DNA of 64,000 bases from Bacteroides sp. CAG:530 (lineage in GTDB: Bacteria; Bacteroidota; Bacteroidia; Bacteroidales; Bacteroidaceae), in contig FR881292.1 of NCBI GenBank assembly GCA_000434735.1, positions 62,350 to 126,349 of the forward strand. The letters run 5' to 3'. The notes below the pieces were generated by a model that saw only the letters and a list, made by a program, of their open reading frames with translations, had not been told where the DNA came from and made no database searches. Of this stretch, positions 44,985 through 53,326 are shown piece after piece; the first letter of the stretch is position 1, and the number at the start of each line of letters is the position of its first letter. Position numbers and translations under genes: made by a program.

Positions 44985-46877
44985 TTAGTTTAATAGTAAT
45001 ATCATGGTTAATACAACAATTCCGCCCAAGAACCAGATGGCGTAGCTCTGTACCTTGCCGCTCTGAATGGGCTGAACATTCTCGCCCGAAGCGTTGGTAG
45101 CCCATGCCATGAAGTTCATGAACTGATCGATGACATGACGATCGAACCATGCCAAGGGTGTAGATACGCAACGGAATATAATCTTCTTGGTAATGAACAA
45201 CCAAATCTCGTCCATGTAGAAACGCTTGTAGGCTGCGCGATGCAGTGTAGAGAAGCGGCGTGCCAACATATCTGCCACGGGCTGACGGTCGCGGGCGTAC
45301 ATCCATGTAGCGAGTGCTATAGCTACCAATGCCACGATGATGCTTGTTACCGCTACTTGCGTATCGAGGTGAATATCGTAAGCGTGTCCGTTAGATGAAA
45401 CCAAGTGTCCGAACGGAAGCAACCATCCGCATACTATGGTGATAGCTGCAAGGAACATCAACGGGAAGGTCATGGCAAGCGGACTTTCATGAGGTACGTG
45501 CTCGGCATGGAGTTCCTTGTTTTCAGTTCCCCAGAATATTCCGTAGTAAAGACGGAACATATAGAAAGCGGTCATTCCGGCTATGATGGTCATAACCCAA
45601 CCAATTACGGGACTGAAATGGAAGCAGGCGGTAAGGATTTCGTCTTTAGAGAAGAAGCCCGAGAATGGAGGTATACCGGCAATAGCCAAACATGCTATAA
45701 GGAATGTGATGTGAGTAATAGGCATGTATTTTCTGAGTCCGCCCATAGTAGACATCTCATTGCTGTGCACTGCGTGGATAATACATCCGGCTCCCAAGAA
45801 TAGAAGTGCCTTAAACATGGCGTGTGTAAACAGATGGAACATACCTGCCATATATCCCAATCCGCCTTCGTGAGGGTCGAGCGATGTACATACGCCCAGC
45901 GCTACCATCATAAAGCCTATCTGCGAGATGGTAGAGAATGCAAGCACACGCTTGATATCGCTCTGTGCACATGCTACCGATGCTGCATAGAATGCGGTGA
46001 ACGCGCCTACGTAGGCTACTATATGTAAGGTGTTAGGGGCATAGTCTATATACAATGGGAACAGACGTGCTACCTGATATACACCGGCTACAACCATAGT
46101 AGCGGCATGAATCAATGCGGATACTGGTGTAGGACCTTCCATAGCATCGGGCAACCATATATGAAGTGGGAACATGGCGCTCTTACCGGCTCCACCGATA
46201 AACATCAGGAAGAGGGCGGTAGGAATCATGAAGGCTCCTTTTGCAAAACCTTCGGCACTGAACTCAAAGCCGAACGACTGGCAGTAGTATCCATAGATAA
46301 GAATACCTATCAAGAAGCCGAGGTCGGCAAAACGGGTTACGATGAACGCTTTCTTGCTGGCAGCTATCGCTTCGGGCTTAGTATAATAGAAGCCGATGAG
46401 GAGGTAAGAAGAAACACCTACCAACTCCCAGAATACATACATCTGGAAGATGTTGGTGGCAACTACCAACCCCAGCATAGAGAACGTAAAGAGCGAAAGG
46501 AAGGCGTAATAACGCTGAAAGCCTTTCTCGCCTTTCATGTAGCCGAAAGAATATATGTGCACCATCAGGCTGACGGTAGATATAACCACCAGCATCATGA
46601 CGGAAATCGGGTCGAGCAAGATGCCCATATCTATATGAAGAGAGTCTGTAAACGGCAACCACTCTATATTCCACGGTGTCAAGGTAGGATAAACCCCGTC
46701 GGCTGTACGCGGAGACATGAAGTATTTAAATGCAGTAAGGTAGCTCAGTATGGTTACTCCCAGCAGAGAGGCTGTACCGATAAGCCCTGCTACACGGTGC
46801 TTCATAAACATGCCTGTCAGTCCTAATACCAGGAAGCTGAGCACGGGAAGCACAAGTATCAAAATCGTATAGTCCAT
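44985..46877 (-). CDS. nuoL: NuoL: complex I membrane subunit L
   Basis: This is a 630-residue distal proton-pumping subunit. FWELVGVSSYLLIGFYY and MFPLHIWLPDAMEGPTPVSA are family hallmarks. The C-terminal part contains the amphipathic lateral helix (around 540-590) and a final membrane anchor. It lies 30 bp after nuoK. Confidence 0.97.
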   Translation of the reverse strand: MDYTILILVLPVLSFLVLGLTGMFMKHRVAGLIGTASLLGVTILSYLTAFKYFMSPRTADGVYPTLTPWNIEWLPFTDSLHIDMGILLDPISVMMLVVISTVSLMVHIYSFGYMKGEKGFQRYYAFLSLFTFSMLGLVVATNIFQMYVFWELVGVSSYLLIGFYYTKPEAIAASKKAFIVTRFADLGFLIGILIYGYYCQSFGFEFSAEGFAKGAFMIPTALFLMFIGGAGKSAMFPLHIWLPDAMEGPTPVSALIHAATMVVAGVYQVARLFPLYIDYAPNTLHIVAYVGAFTAFYAASVACAQSDIKRVLAFSTISQIGFMMVALGVCTSLDPHEGGLGYMAGMFHLFTHAMFKALLFLGAGCIIHAVHSNEMSTMGGLRKYMPITHITFLIACLAIAGIPPFSGFFSKDEILTACFHFSPVIGWVMTIIAGMTAFYMFRLYYGIFWGTENKELHAEHVPHESPLAMTFPLMFLAAITIVCGWLLPFGHLVSSNGHAYDIHLDTQVAVTSIIVALVAIALATWMYARDRQPVADMLARRFSTLHRAAYKRFYMDEIWLFITKKIIFRCVSTPLAWFDRHVIDQFMNFMAWATNASGENVQPIQSGKVQSYAIWFLGGIVVLTMILLLN

Positions 46878-46907
46878 AAAAATAATCTTTTTTAATTCAC
46901 AATGGGG

Positions 46908-47225
46908 TTAACCTTTCAAATCGTTGATGTCGTCGGTCAGAATCTGGCGCAAGTTGCGATATACATTGATGATGATGGATATCGCTACGGCAGTTTCGGC
47001 TGCGGCAATGGCAATACCGAACAGAGTAAAGAAGTGACCTTCTAACTGATCGGGGAACAGATAACGGTTGAACACCGCGAAATTGATGTTGGTGGCGTTA
47101 AGCATCAGCTCTACAGATATCAGCATAGCAAGCAGATTTCGGCGAGTGAAGAAGCCATAAATTCCACAAAACATCATGATAGTACTTACTATCAGATAAT
47201 AAACTACGTGTATTTCTAAATTCAT
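46908..47225 (-). CDS. nuoK: NuoK: complex I membrane subunit K
   Basis: This is a 105-residue protein with three membrane helices. The two conserved Glu residues sit in LISVELMLNA and AAAETAVAISI, part of the central charged axis. It lies 15 bp after nuoJ. Length is as usual for the family. Confidence 0.97.
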   Translation of the reverse strand: MNLEIHVVYYLIVSTIMMFCGIYGFFTRRNLLAMLISVELMLNATNINFAVFNRYLFPDQLEGHFFTLFGIAIAAAETAVAISIIINVYRNLRQILTDDINDLKG

Positions 47226-47240
47226 GATTGAGTCCTCCTG

Positions 47241-47756
47241 CTATTTTTCTTTTCTCGCTATCAATATACTACCAATCATACATGCCAACAGCAGTACGCT
47301 GGCTACCTCGAACGGAAGCACGTACTGGTACTTTCCTGTACCTACCAGGGCACGACCTATCTCTTGTATAGGCAGCTCTGTTCCTTGCGGAATAATGTCG
47401 GCAGCGAATCCGTTGGTGAATATCAGGAACGACATAAGAGCCGCACCAACCAATGTGGTTAAAAGCACGCTTATCAGTTTGGGACGCGGCACACGGTATT
47501 TCATACTCTTATCTGTACGGGTAAGAAGTATAGAGAATACGTAAAGTATCACGATACCTCCGGCGTATACCATAAGCTGTACGGCTCCGAGGAAGGTATA
47601 TCCCAATATAAAATACATGGCAGCCGTTCCGAACAGTACAAACAGCAGATAAGTGGCAGAGCGCAACATTCTGCCTGTAGTCACTGTCAATATTGAGAAG
47701 AAACTCATCATGACAGCTGCGGCATAGAATACTATTTCTTGAAGTGTTATATCCAT
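47241..47756 (-). CDS. nuoJ: NuoJ: complex I membrane subunit J
   Basis: This is a 171-residue protein with five membrane helices. The third helix segment LGAVQLMVYAGGIVILYVF is the conserved region that undergoes the pi-bulge change in complex I. It lies 6 bp after nuoI. Confidence 0.96.
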   Translation of the reverse strand: MDITLQEIVFYAAAVMMSFFSILTVTTGRMLRSATYLLFVLFGTAAMYFILGYTFLGAVQLMVYAGGIVILYVFSILLTRTDKSMKYRVPRPKLISVLLTTLVGAALMSFLIFTNGFAADIIPQGTELPIQEIGRALVGTGKYQYVLPFEVASVLLLACMIGSILIARKEK

Positions 47757-47762
47757 ACTCTT

Positions 47763-48233
47763 TTATTTTTTAACAACCGACGAACCTTCGTGATTTAGCG
47801 TGAGCAACAGTTTGCTGCGGTCGAACACCGCATTTTCAAAATCGTTGCTGAAACGGATGGCGTTATGCGGACAAGCGTTTACGCACAGCTCGCAAAACAT
47901 GCACGAACCAAGGTCGTATTCATATTTAACCAAAACTTTTTTCTTCTTGCCGTCTTCGCCCTCTACAGTCTGAGATACCACTTTGATGGTACCGTTGGGG
48001 CAAGACATCTGACAGAGTCCGCAAGCCACGCAGTGATGCTGGTTGTTCTCATCGTGAGGCATAACGAGCATGGCACGATGGCGTTCGGGAATATGCAGCG
48101 TAGTATGACGATTCTCGGGATACTGTTCCGTAACGTCTTTGCGGAAATATACACGGATAGAAGTACGCATACCTACCAGCAGACTCTTCAATCCATTCCA
48201 ATATCCACTAAAATAATTTTCAAATTCACTCAT
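47763..48233 (-). CDS. nuoI: NuoI: complex I 2x[4Fe-4S] subunit
   Basis: This is a 156-residue ferredoxin-like subunit with two complete cluster motifs, CVACGLCQMSCP and CMFCELCVNACP, which hold clusters N6a and N6b. A Gly/Lys-rich insertion lies between them. It passes electrons to cluster N2 in NuoB. With NuoEFG absent, these may be the entry clusters for the unknown electron donor. Confidence 0.96.
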   Translation of the reverse strand: MSEFENYFSGYWNGLKSLLVGMRTSIRVYFRKDVTEQYPENRHTTLHIPERHRAMLVMPHDENNQHHCVACGLCQMSCPNGTIKVVSQTVEGEDGKKKKVLVKYEYDLGSCMFCELCVNACPHNAIRFSNDFENAVFDRSKLLLTLNHEGSSVVKK

Positions 48234-48245
48234 AATACATCCTCT

Positions 48246-49346
48246 TTAAAATACCAGCCCAAACACTTTGAGCACTACCATTAATATAAATACAAGTAAA
48301 GAAGTAGGCATCAGATACTTCCACTCGAACATCAGCACCTGGTCGATACGCAGACGGGGGAATGTCCAGCGTACCCACATGAGCAACCAAACCACGAAGA
48401 AGGTCTTTCCTAACGCCCAAACAACGCCGGGGATATAATCCATTACCTGATTAAAGGCGTCCAGTCCTGAAATATGCAACGGCATCCAGCCTCCCAAGAA
48501 TAAGGTAGAAGCGAATCCGGCAGTGATGAACAGGTTCATGTATTCTGCCAAATAGAAGAATCCGAAGTGCAAGCCCGAATATTCTGTATGGTAACCGGCA
48601 ATAAGCTCTTGTTCTGCCTCGGCAAGGTCGAACGGACCACGGTTGGCTTCGGCATTACCAGCTATGAGGTAAATAATGAAAGCTAAAAACGATACGATAT
48701 GTCCCTTGAAGATATTCCAGCCGTTGGCCTGACTTTCTACTATTCCGCTGATACTGGCTGTGCCGCTCAACACGATAATAGCCAAAACGGTGATACTCAA
48801 AGAAAGCTCGTAGCTTACAAGCATGGCACCGCTTCGCATGGCACCAATCATGGTGTATTTGTTATCGCTACTCCATCCTGCCAACAAGATACCTAAGATA
48901 CCCATAGAAGATACTGCCAGTACAAACAAAATACCTATGTTCATATCGAGAACCTCGGCACCCTTGTTCCATGGCAAACAAGCGAAGGTAAGGATAGAGC
49001 CCAATATCACCAGATACGGAGCCAGGTTATACAAGAAGCGATCGTAATTCTTAAGGCTGATAATTTCCTTGGTCAGTATTTTCAATACATCGGCAGGCAC
49101 CTGCAGCAAACCGCCTTTACCGCCTACACGGTTAGGACCGATACGGCACTGGAATGCAGCACAGACCTTACGTTCCATATAAATAAGAACAATGGCCAGC
49201 ACTGAATAAAGAAGTATAAGAACAACACCTATAACCACGCACTCCAAGAAAACAGCCAACGCTTCGGGCATAACGCCGCACAAGGCATCGTGTATCCATC
49301 CGGTGAGCGGACGTATGTTGTAATAATCTAAAAATGAAGTATTCAT
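48246..49346 (-). CDS. nuoH: NuoH: complex I membrane subunit H
   Basis: This is a 366-residue quinone-site subunit with eight or nine membrane helices. ERKVCAAFQCRIGPNRVGGKGGLLQ and the loop FDLAEAEQELIAGYHTEYSG are the conserved quinone-channel elements with their Glu residues. It lies 17 bp after nuoCD and 12 bp before nuoI. Confidence 0.97.
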   Translation of the reverse strand: MNTSFLDYYNIRPLTGWIHDALCGVMPEALAVFLECVVIGVVLILLYSVLAIVLIYMERKVCAAFQCRIGPNRVGGKGGLLQVPADVLKILTKEIISLKNYDRFLYNLAPYLVILGSILTFACLPWNKGAEVLDMNIGILFVLAVSSMGILGILLAGWSSDNKYTMIGAMRSGAMLVSYELSLSITVLAIIVLSGTASISGIVESQANGWNIFKGHIVSFLAFIIYLIAGNAEANRGPFDLAEAEQELIAGYHTEYSGLHFGFFYLAEYMNLFITAGFASTLFLGGWMPLHISGLDAFNQVMDYIPGVVWALGKTFFVVWLLMWVRWTFPRLRIDQVLMFEWKYLMPTSLLVFILMVVLKVFGLVF

Positions 49347-49363
49347 TGTTTTCTGTTTATTTA

Positions 49364-50983
49364 TTATCTATCAATGTCGGGGATTACAAAGTCCATACTT
49401 GCGCCAATCACAATCAAATCGGCCAGTTTTCCGCCTGTACAAGCCTTATTCATTACGTGTACCAACGGCAATCCGGTAGAGCGATAGTGCAAACGATATG
49501 GCACCTTATCGCCATGACTCTCAAGCGATACGCCAAACTCGCCGCGGCTGCTTTCTACCGAAGCCGAGTAGTTGCCTTCGGGGATACGAAGGATAGGCTT
49601 GGTCTTTACACGGAATTCACCTTCGGGGATATTGTCGATAAGCTGCTCTATGATGTTGAGGCTCTGCATTATTTCGTCCATGCGCACCATGTAGCGTGCA
49701 AAACAGTCGCCTTCTGTATAGAGTATTTCTTTGAAGTCTACCTTATCGTACATAGCGTACGGATGATGCTTGCGCACGTCGTTAGACCATCCCGAAGCAC
49801 GTCCGGTACCTCCGGTAGCTCCGTATGAGATAACATCTTCAAGGCTCAATCGTCCTACTCCCTTCATACGTGTAACGGCAATGACATTGTCGGTAAAGAT
49901 TTCGTGATACTCGTGTATAATGCCACGCATATGCTTGATAAACGCTTTCACTTTTTTCTGGAAGTCGGGATGCAAGTCGGCCTGCACACCACCTATCATA
50001 TTATAGTTCTGTATGAGTCGTCCGCCGGTGGTTTCCTCGAATATATCGAGAATCATTTCGCGTTCACGGAATCCGTAGAAGAAAGGAGTCATACCGCCCA
50101 TATCGAGCACCAAGCACGAATAGTACAGTAAGTGTGAGTCGATACGCTGAAGCTCGTCCATAATGGTACGGATGTACTGAGCACGTTCAGAAATCTCTAT
50201 GCCGGCTGCCTTTTCTATACACATACACAGTGCGTGACGGCTCTGGTGTGCGCTAAGATAATCAAGACGGTCGGTCAAAGCCAGAGTTTGAGGGTAAGTC
50301 AGGCTCTCGTTCATCTTTTCTATACCACGGTGAATATATCCGCATACCGGGTCAACGTGAGTTACGGTTTCACCCTTCAGAGAAATACGCAGACGCAATG
50401 CTCCGTGAGTAGACGGGTGCTGCGGACCGAAGTTGATTACATAATCGTCATCGTCGAACAGCACATTAGCCGTATTCTTGATGGTTCCGTCGTAGTTAAG
50501 TTCAAGCTCCTCAGTCTTATCGGTATTTTCTTCATCGGTAAGAACCAGCGGATTAGAGTTCATATCGTAATCCTTGCGGAATGGATAGCCTACCCAGTCT
50601 TCGCGAAGGAATAATCTACGCATATCTGGATGTCCTACGAATACTATACCGAAGAAATCGTATACCTCGCGTTCTTTAATCTTAGCTGTACGCCACAAGT
50701 GATATACTGTAGGCAATACGGGGTTTTCACGGTCGGCGGTTTCTGTACGTAGCACAATGCGCTCATGAGTCTTGGTAGATTCCAAATAATAAAGCGCACC
50801 CAGTGTTTCGCCCCAGTCCATACCTACTATATCGCGCAGAAAATCCATGCGGTCTTCTGTATCGTAATAAAGATACTTGGCAAGTTTCTCGAACGAATCG
50901 GCAGGAATGTGGGCTATCAAATCGCCCTGCTCAGTAAACGTAGCCTGAGGGACAACTTTTTGTATTCTTTCTCTTATATCCAT
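49364..50983 (-). CDS. nuoCD: NuoCD: fused complex I subunits C and D
   Basis: This is a 539-residue fusion. NuoC covers about 1-140 (HLWRTAKIKEREVYDFFGI) and NuoD covers about 160-539 (NFGPQHPSTHGALRL, then GYIHRGIEKMNE, with C-terminal PDIDR). NuoD lines the quinone cavity with NuoB; its conserved His and Tyr region is in the HPSTHG segment. The C-D fusion is common in Bacteroidota and E. coli. It lies 7 bp after nuoB. Confidence 0.96.
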   Translation of the reverse strand: MDIRERIQKVVPQATFTEQGDLIAHIPADSFEKLAKYLYYDTEDRMDFLRDIVGMDWGETLGALYYLESTKTHERIVLRTETADRENPVLPTVYHLWRTAKIKEREVYDFFGIVFVGHPDMRRLFLREDWVGYPFRKDYDMNSNPLVLTDEENTDKTEELELNYDGTIKNTANVLFDDDDYVINFGPQHPSTHGALRLRISLKGETVTHVDPVCGYIHRGIEKMNESLTYPQTLALTDRLDYLSAHQSRHALCMCIEKAAGIEISERAQYIRTIMDELQRIDSHLLYYSCLVLDMGGMTPFFYGFREREMILDIFEETTGGRLIQNYNMIGGVQADLHPDFQKKVKAFIKHMRGIIHEYHEIFTDNVIAVTRMKGVGRLSLEDVISYGATGGTGRASGWSNDVRKHHPYAMYDKVDFKEILYTEGDCFARYMVRMDEIMQSLNIIEQLIDNIPEGEFRVKTKPILRIPEGNYSASVESSRGEFGVSLESHGDKVPYRLHYRSTGLPLVHVMNKACTGGKLADLIVIGASMDFVIPDIDR

Positions 50984-50990
50984 AGTCTAA

Positions 50991-51590
50991 TCAGTCTTCT
51001 TTCTGTGTTTCTTCGTCTTCGTTTCTATGACGGTTTACGCCACCGAAGAATTTCTCAACTTGTATTTTACGCTGAAGCTGCATCAAGCCATAATAGAAGG
51101 CTTCGGGACGCGGAGGACAGCCGGGGATATAGACATCTACAGGGATGACTTTATCTATACCGTTTACCACATGATATGAATTCTTAAACGGACCGCCCGA
51201 AATGGTGCATCCGCCTACGGCTACCACGTATTTGGGTTCAGACAACTGATTATACAGACGTTTCATCAGCGGAGCCATACGGTGAGTGATGGTACCCAGC
51301 ACCAACAGCACGTCGCCCTGACGCGGAGAGTTACGGGTTACCTCGAATCCGAAACGAGCCATATCGTAACGGGCAGCACCCAGCGCCATAAACTCGATAG
51401 CACAGCAGCTGGTACCAAGAAGGAACGACCAAACAGAATTGCTACGTCCCCAGTTAATCAACTGATCGAGACTGGTTAACACTACATTGGTGCCGTTCTT
51501 ACGGAGCTCGTCCATCATATCTTCAAGATAATCGTTATTCTTGAACTCCTCATATTTCATCGAACGGATAGACGGTTTCTTTACTCCCAT
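50991..51590 (-). CDS. nuoB: NuoB: complex I cluster N2 subunit
   Basis: This is a 199-residue protein with the four Cys ligands of cluster N2 in TSCCAIEFMALGAARYD, VGGCTISGG and YIPGCPPRPEAF. The ATG at 51590 was chosen because an AAAGGAG ribosome site lies 7 nt before it; an in-frame TTG seven codons upstream (51611) has no such site. With this start it overlaps the nuoA end by 10 bp, giving translational coupling. N2 is the final electron carrier to quinone. Confidence 0.96.
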   Translation of the reverse strand: MGVKKPSIRSMKYEEFKNNDYLEDMMDELRKNGTNVVLTSLDQLINWGRSNSVWSFLLGTSCCAIEFMALGAARYDMARFGFEVTRNSPRQGDVLLVLGTITHRMAPLMKRLYNQLSEPKYVVAVGGCTISGGPFKNSYHVVNGIDKVIPVDVYIPGCPPRPEAFYYGLMQLQRKIQVEKFFGGVNRHRNEDEETQKED

Positions 51591-51931
51591 TTCAATGCTC
51601 CTTTCTTCCAAGCGTAAGCCAGACCTAAAATTAATACTACCAAAAAGAAACTGATGCTAACCAAGGCATATACACCTATTTCTTCTACCACAGTAGCCCA
51701 CGGAAAAAGGAATACGGTCTCGATGTCGAACATCAGAAACAGAATGGCAAACAGATAATAACCGACGTTAAATTGCACCCATGAACGTCCACGGGTAGGC
51801 AGTCCGCACTCATAAGGCTCCGCTTTCTGCTTGTTTATAGAACGAGGAGATATAAGCTTGGCTACCAGCAAACCGGCTGTTACCAATGCAACCGCGGTGA
51901 GAACCGCAGTAATTAAAAATGTAAAAAACAT
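51581..51931 (-). CDS. nuoA: NuoA: complex I membrane subunit A
   Basis: This is a 116-residue protein with three membrane helices. The conserved loop YECGLPTRGRSWVQFNVGYYLFA and LFDIETVFLFPWA are visible. First gene of the operon; no perfect TAnnTTTG box is seen upstream, only TTATTTTG near 52007-52014 on the minus strand. The operon runs directly from nuoA into nuoB, so nuoEFG are not hidden in a gap. Confidence 0.96.
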   Translation of the reverse strand: MFFTFLITAVLTAVALVTAGLLVAKLISPRSINKQKAEPYECGLPTRGRSWVQFNVGYYLFAILFLMFDIETVFLFPWATVVEEIGVYALVSISFFLVVLILGLAYAWKKGALKWE

Positions 51932-52059
51932 ATAGTTTATTGATTTTGATTGTTTAGCTTGTGTAAACGAATAAATCGCTCTTTATTCTCTAATAAGTCT
52001 ATAAAACAAAATAAGCCTATCTATTTCTCAATAGAAGACTTACCCACATATTCTGACCA

Positions 52060-52461
52060 CTAAATCAGTATTTTCTCGAACAAATAATAGATGAAGCGAG
52101 ATTGCATTTCAGACGAATGGCATGAATCCACATACGAACGGTAGCGCACAACGAGTCCATCGGCAACTTTGGCACGAAACAGCATTCCGCTAAATGGTTT
52201 CATGCGCAACAAGGTATGCTTATCGTTATCGATTGGTACTACCAACTGCTTAATAAGCACGTCCTTACATTCTACGTCCAATAAATAATCTGTGGTTTCT
52301 TCGAACGGAGTCTTAGACTGTTCGAACTGCGATTCTTGAAATATCTCGGCTGATAACACAGAAGAAGCTATGCTTTTTTGCACAAAAAAACATGTCCCTA
52401 CGACCAACGCCATAAGGAAAGAGAAAAAGAAAACCGTTGTTTTAGTCTTTTTACTCATCAT
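52060..52461 (-). CDS. Small membrane-anchored protein of unknown function
   Basis: This is a 133-residue protein I do not recognise. It has a basic N-terminus and one hydrophobic segment (about 9-28, TVFFFSFLMALVVGTCFFVQ) that could be a signal anchor, then a hydrophilic periplasmic-type domain with strands such as LLDVECKDVLIKQLVVP and ADGLVVRYRSYVDSC. It starts with two Met codons (52461 or 52458). A TATCTTTG box on the minus strand lies at 52510-52517. It precedes nuoA on the same strand with a 128-bp gap but has its own promoter and no link to complex I that I can support. Confidence 0.7.
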   Translation of the reverse strand: MMSKKTKTTVFFFSFLMALVVGTCFFVQKSIASSVLSAEIFQESQFEQSKTPFEETTDYLLDVECKDVLIKQLVVPIDNDKHTLLRMKPFSGMLFRAKVADGLVVRYRSYVDSCHSSEMQSRFIYYLFEKILI

Positions 52462-52509
52462 TTACCAAACTCCTGAATTACCTTTTTATACCTTTCTTGA
52501 AAAACGCTG

Positions 52510-52517
52510 CAAAGATA
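52510..52517 (-). promoter_or_regulatory. Promoter -7 box for the 133-residue protein
   Basis: The minus strand reads TATCTTTG (TAnnTTTG), 48 bp before the start codon. A divergent plus-strand box lies 40 bp to the right. Confidence 0.5.
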
Positions 52518-52557
52518 GTCATTTATTTCGAATGCGTACCCCTATTCCACAATGTTT

Positions 52558-52565
52558 TAAATTTG
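52558..52565 (+). promoter_or_regulatory. Promoter -7 box for the candidate heptad-repeat small gene
   Basis: TAAATTTG matches TAnnTTTG, 39 bp before an ATG at 52605 that has AGGA close upstream. It is divergent from the box at 52510-52517. Confidence 0.4.
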
Positions 52566-52604
52566 CATATTTTATTGTTTTTGTGGGCGAATACATTAGG
52601 AAAC

Positions 52605-52835
52605 ATGAAAAGGCAATCATTGTACGCTAGTGAAAAAGATGAAATCAATGCGAAGAAAAAGTTGACCAGTAAGCAGAAAAACTCTATACTTAGCCTAAGT
52701 ATATATAAACTTAAGCTAAGTATATATAAACTTAGGCTGAGTTTATATATACGCAACCTAAGAATAGAGAATTACATAAGAAACCACGATTTTTTATTCG
52801 CAAACTTTATGACAATATCAGCCAACGTTCATTGA
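52605..52835 (+). CDS. Candidate small basic protein with heptapeptide repeats
   Basis: This is a 76-residue open frame (ATG 52605, AGGA 5 nt upstream, promoter box 39 bp upstream). After a Lys-rich start (KKKLTSKQKNS) it repeats the heptad LSIYKLK / LSIYKLR / LSLYIRN, encoded by a 21-bp tandem DNA repeat. The repeat is a multiple of three, so copy-number change would keep the frame. It resembles no family I know. It could equally be a non-coding AT-rich repeat that happens to be open, so coding status is uncertain. Confidence 0.3.
   Translation: MKRQSLYASEKDEINAKKKLTSKQKNSILSLSIYKLKLSIYKLRLSLYIRNLRIENYIRNHDFLFANFMTISANVH
52689..52770. repeat. AT-rich 21-bp tandem repeat
   Basis: Three complete units start at 52689, 52710 and 52731, with a partial fourth from 52752. 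Shared words are CTTARGCTAAG and TATATATAAA. CTTAGCCTAAG in unit 1 and CTTAAG in unit 2 are self-complementary, and TATATATA ends each unit, so the array can fold locally. It lies in the 625-bp gap between the 133-residue protein and tRNA-Pro; the stretch 52836-53025 shows nothing further. Confidence 0.85.
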
Positions 52836-53025
52836 GCAATTTCAATCATCTTCAAACTATATTCCGAAATCTTTTAAATATTTCATCAACACACTCCTAC
52901 TTATATATTAAGGAGACTGACAACTTTATCTTTAATTAAATTGCCATACACAGCAAAGTATCCAACCAGAATAGCACCAAAGCCATATTATATTTGCATT
53001 TATTTGAAAAAAAATCGAAAAACAT

Positions 53026-53056
53026 ATTGCGGGATTAAAAATTATACCTACCTTTG
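53026..53056 (+). promoter_or_regulatory. Promoter of tRNA-Pro
   Basis: ATTG at 53026-53029 and TACCTTTG at 53049-53056 are 19 bp apart, close to the Bacteroidota -33/-7 arrangement, 30 bp before the tRNA. Confidence 0.7.
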
Positions 53057-53086
53057 CAACCGCAAACGAGAAACAACGGATGCAAT

Positions 53087-53159
53087 CGGAATGTAGCGCA
53101 GTTGGTAGCGCACTACGTTCGGGACGTAGGGGTCGGGCGTTCGAGTCGCCTCATTCCGA
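53087..53159 (+). tRNA. tRNA-Pro (anticodon CGG)
   Basis: The acceptor arms are CGGAATG (53087-53093) and CATTCCG (53152-53158), perfectly paired, with discriminator A at 53159. The D arm is GCGC-AGTTGGTA-GCGC. The anticodon arm CTACG-TTCGGGA-CGTAG shows U33, anticodon CGG and G37, and the T-loop TTCGAGT is in place. C1-G72 and G37 are typical of bacterial tRNA-Pro. The CCA end is not encoded (CAGA follows). Confidence 0.95.
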
Positions 53160-53162
53160 CAG

Positions 53163-53198
53163 AAAAGACTTAATCAGAAATGATTGAGTCTTTTTTTT
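53163..53198 (+). terminator. Rho-independent terminator of tRNA-Pro
   Basis: Arms 53163-53176 and 53181-53194 pair with one G-T pair around a GAAA loop, and the right arm runs into eight T (53191-53198). It lies 4 bp after the tRNA. Confidence 0.92.
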
Positions 53199-53257
53199 GT
53201 TTATATACATGCTATATGCAGTCTGGAAAGCCAACATAGTTACACAATAGAAATATT

Positions 53258-53288
53258 TTTGTTTTTCTAATTATTAATAGTAACTTTG
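53258..53288 (+). promoter_or_regulatory. Promoter of the ECF sigma factor gene
   Basis: TTTG at 53258-53261 and TAACTTTG at 53281-53288 are 19 bp apart, a near-ideal Bacteroidota primary-sigma promoter. The ATG at 53327 lies 38 bp further on. Confidence 0.75.
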
Positions 53289-53326
53289 ACTCAGTTTAAA
53301 GTAATAAAGATAAAGGGCAAACACGC

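Noticed and set aside
51590..51611. TTG start for nuoB
   Set aside because: It has no ribosome site, whereas the ATG at 51590 has AAAGGAG at the right distance.
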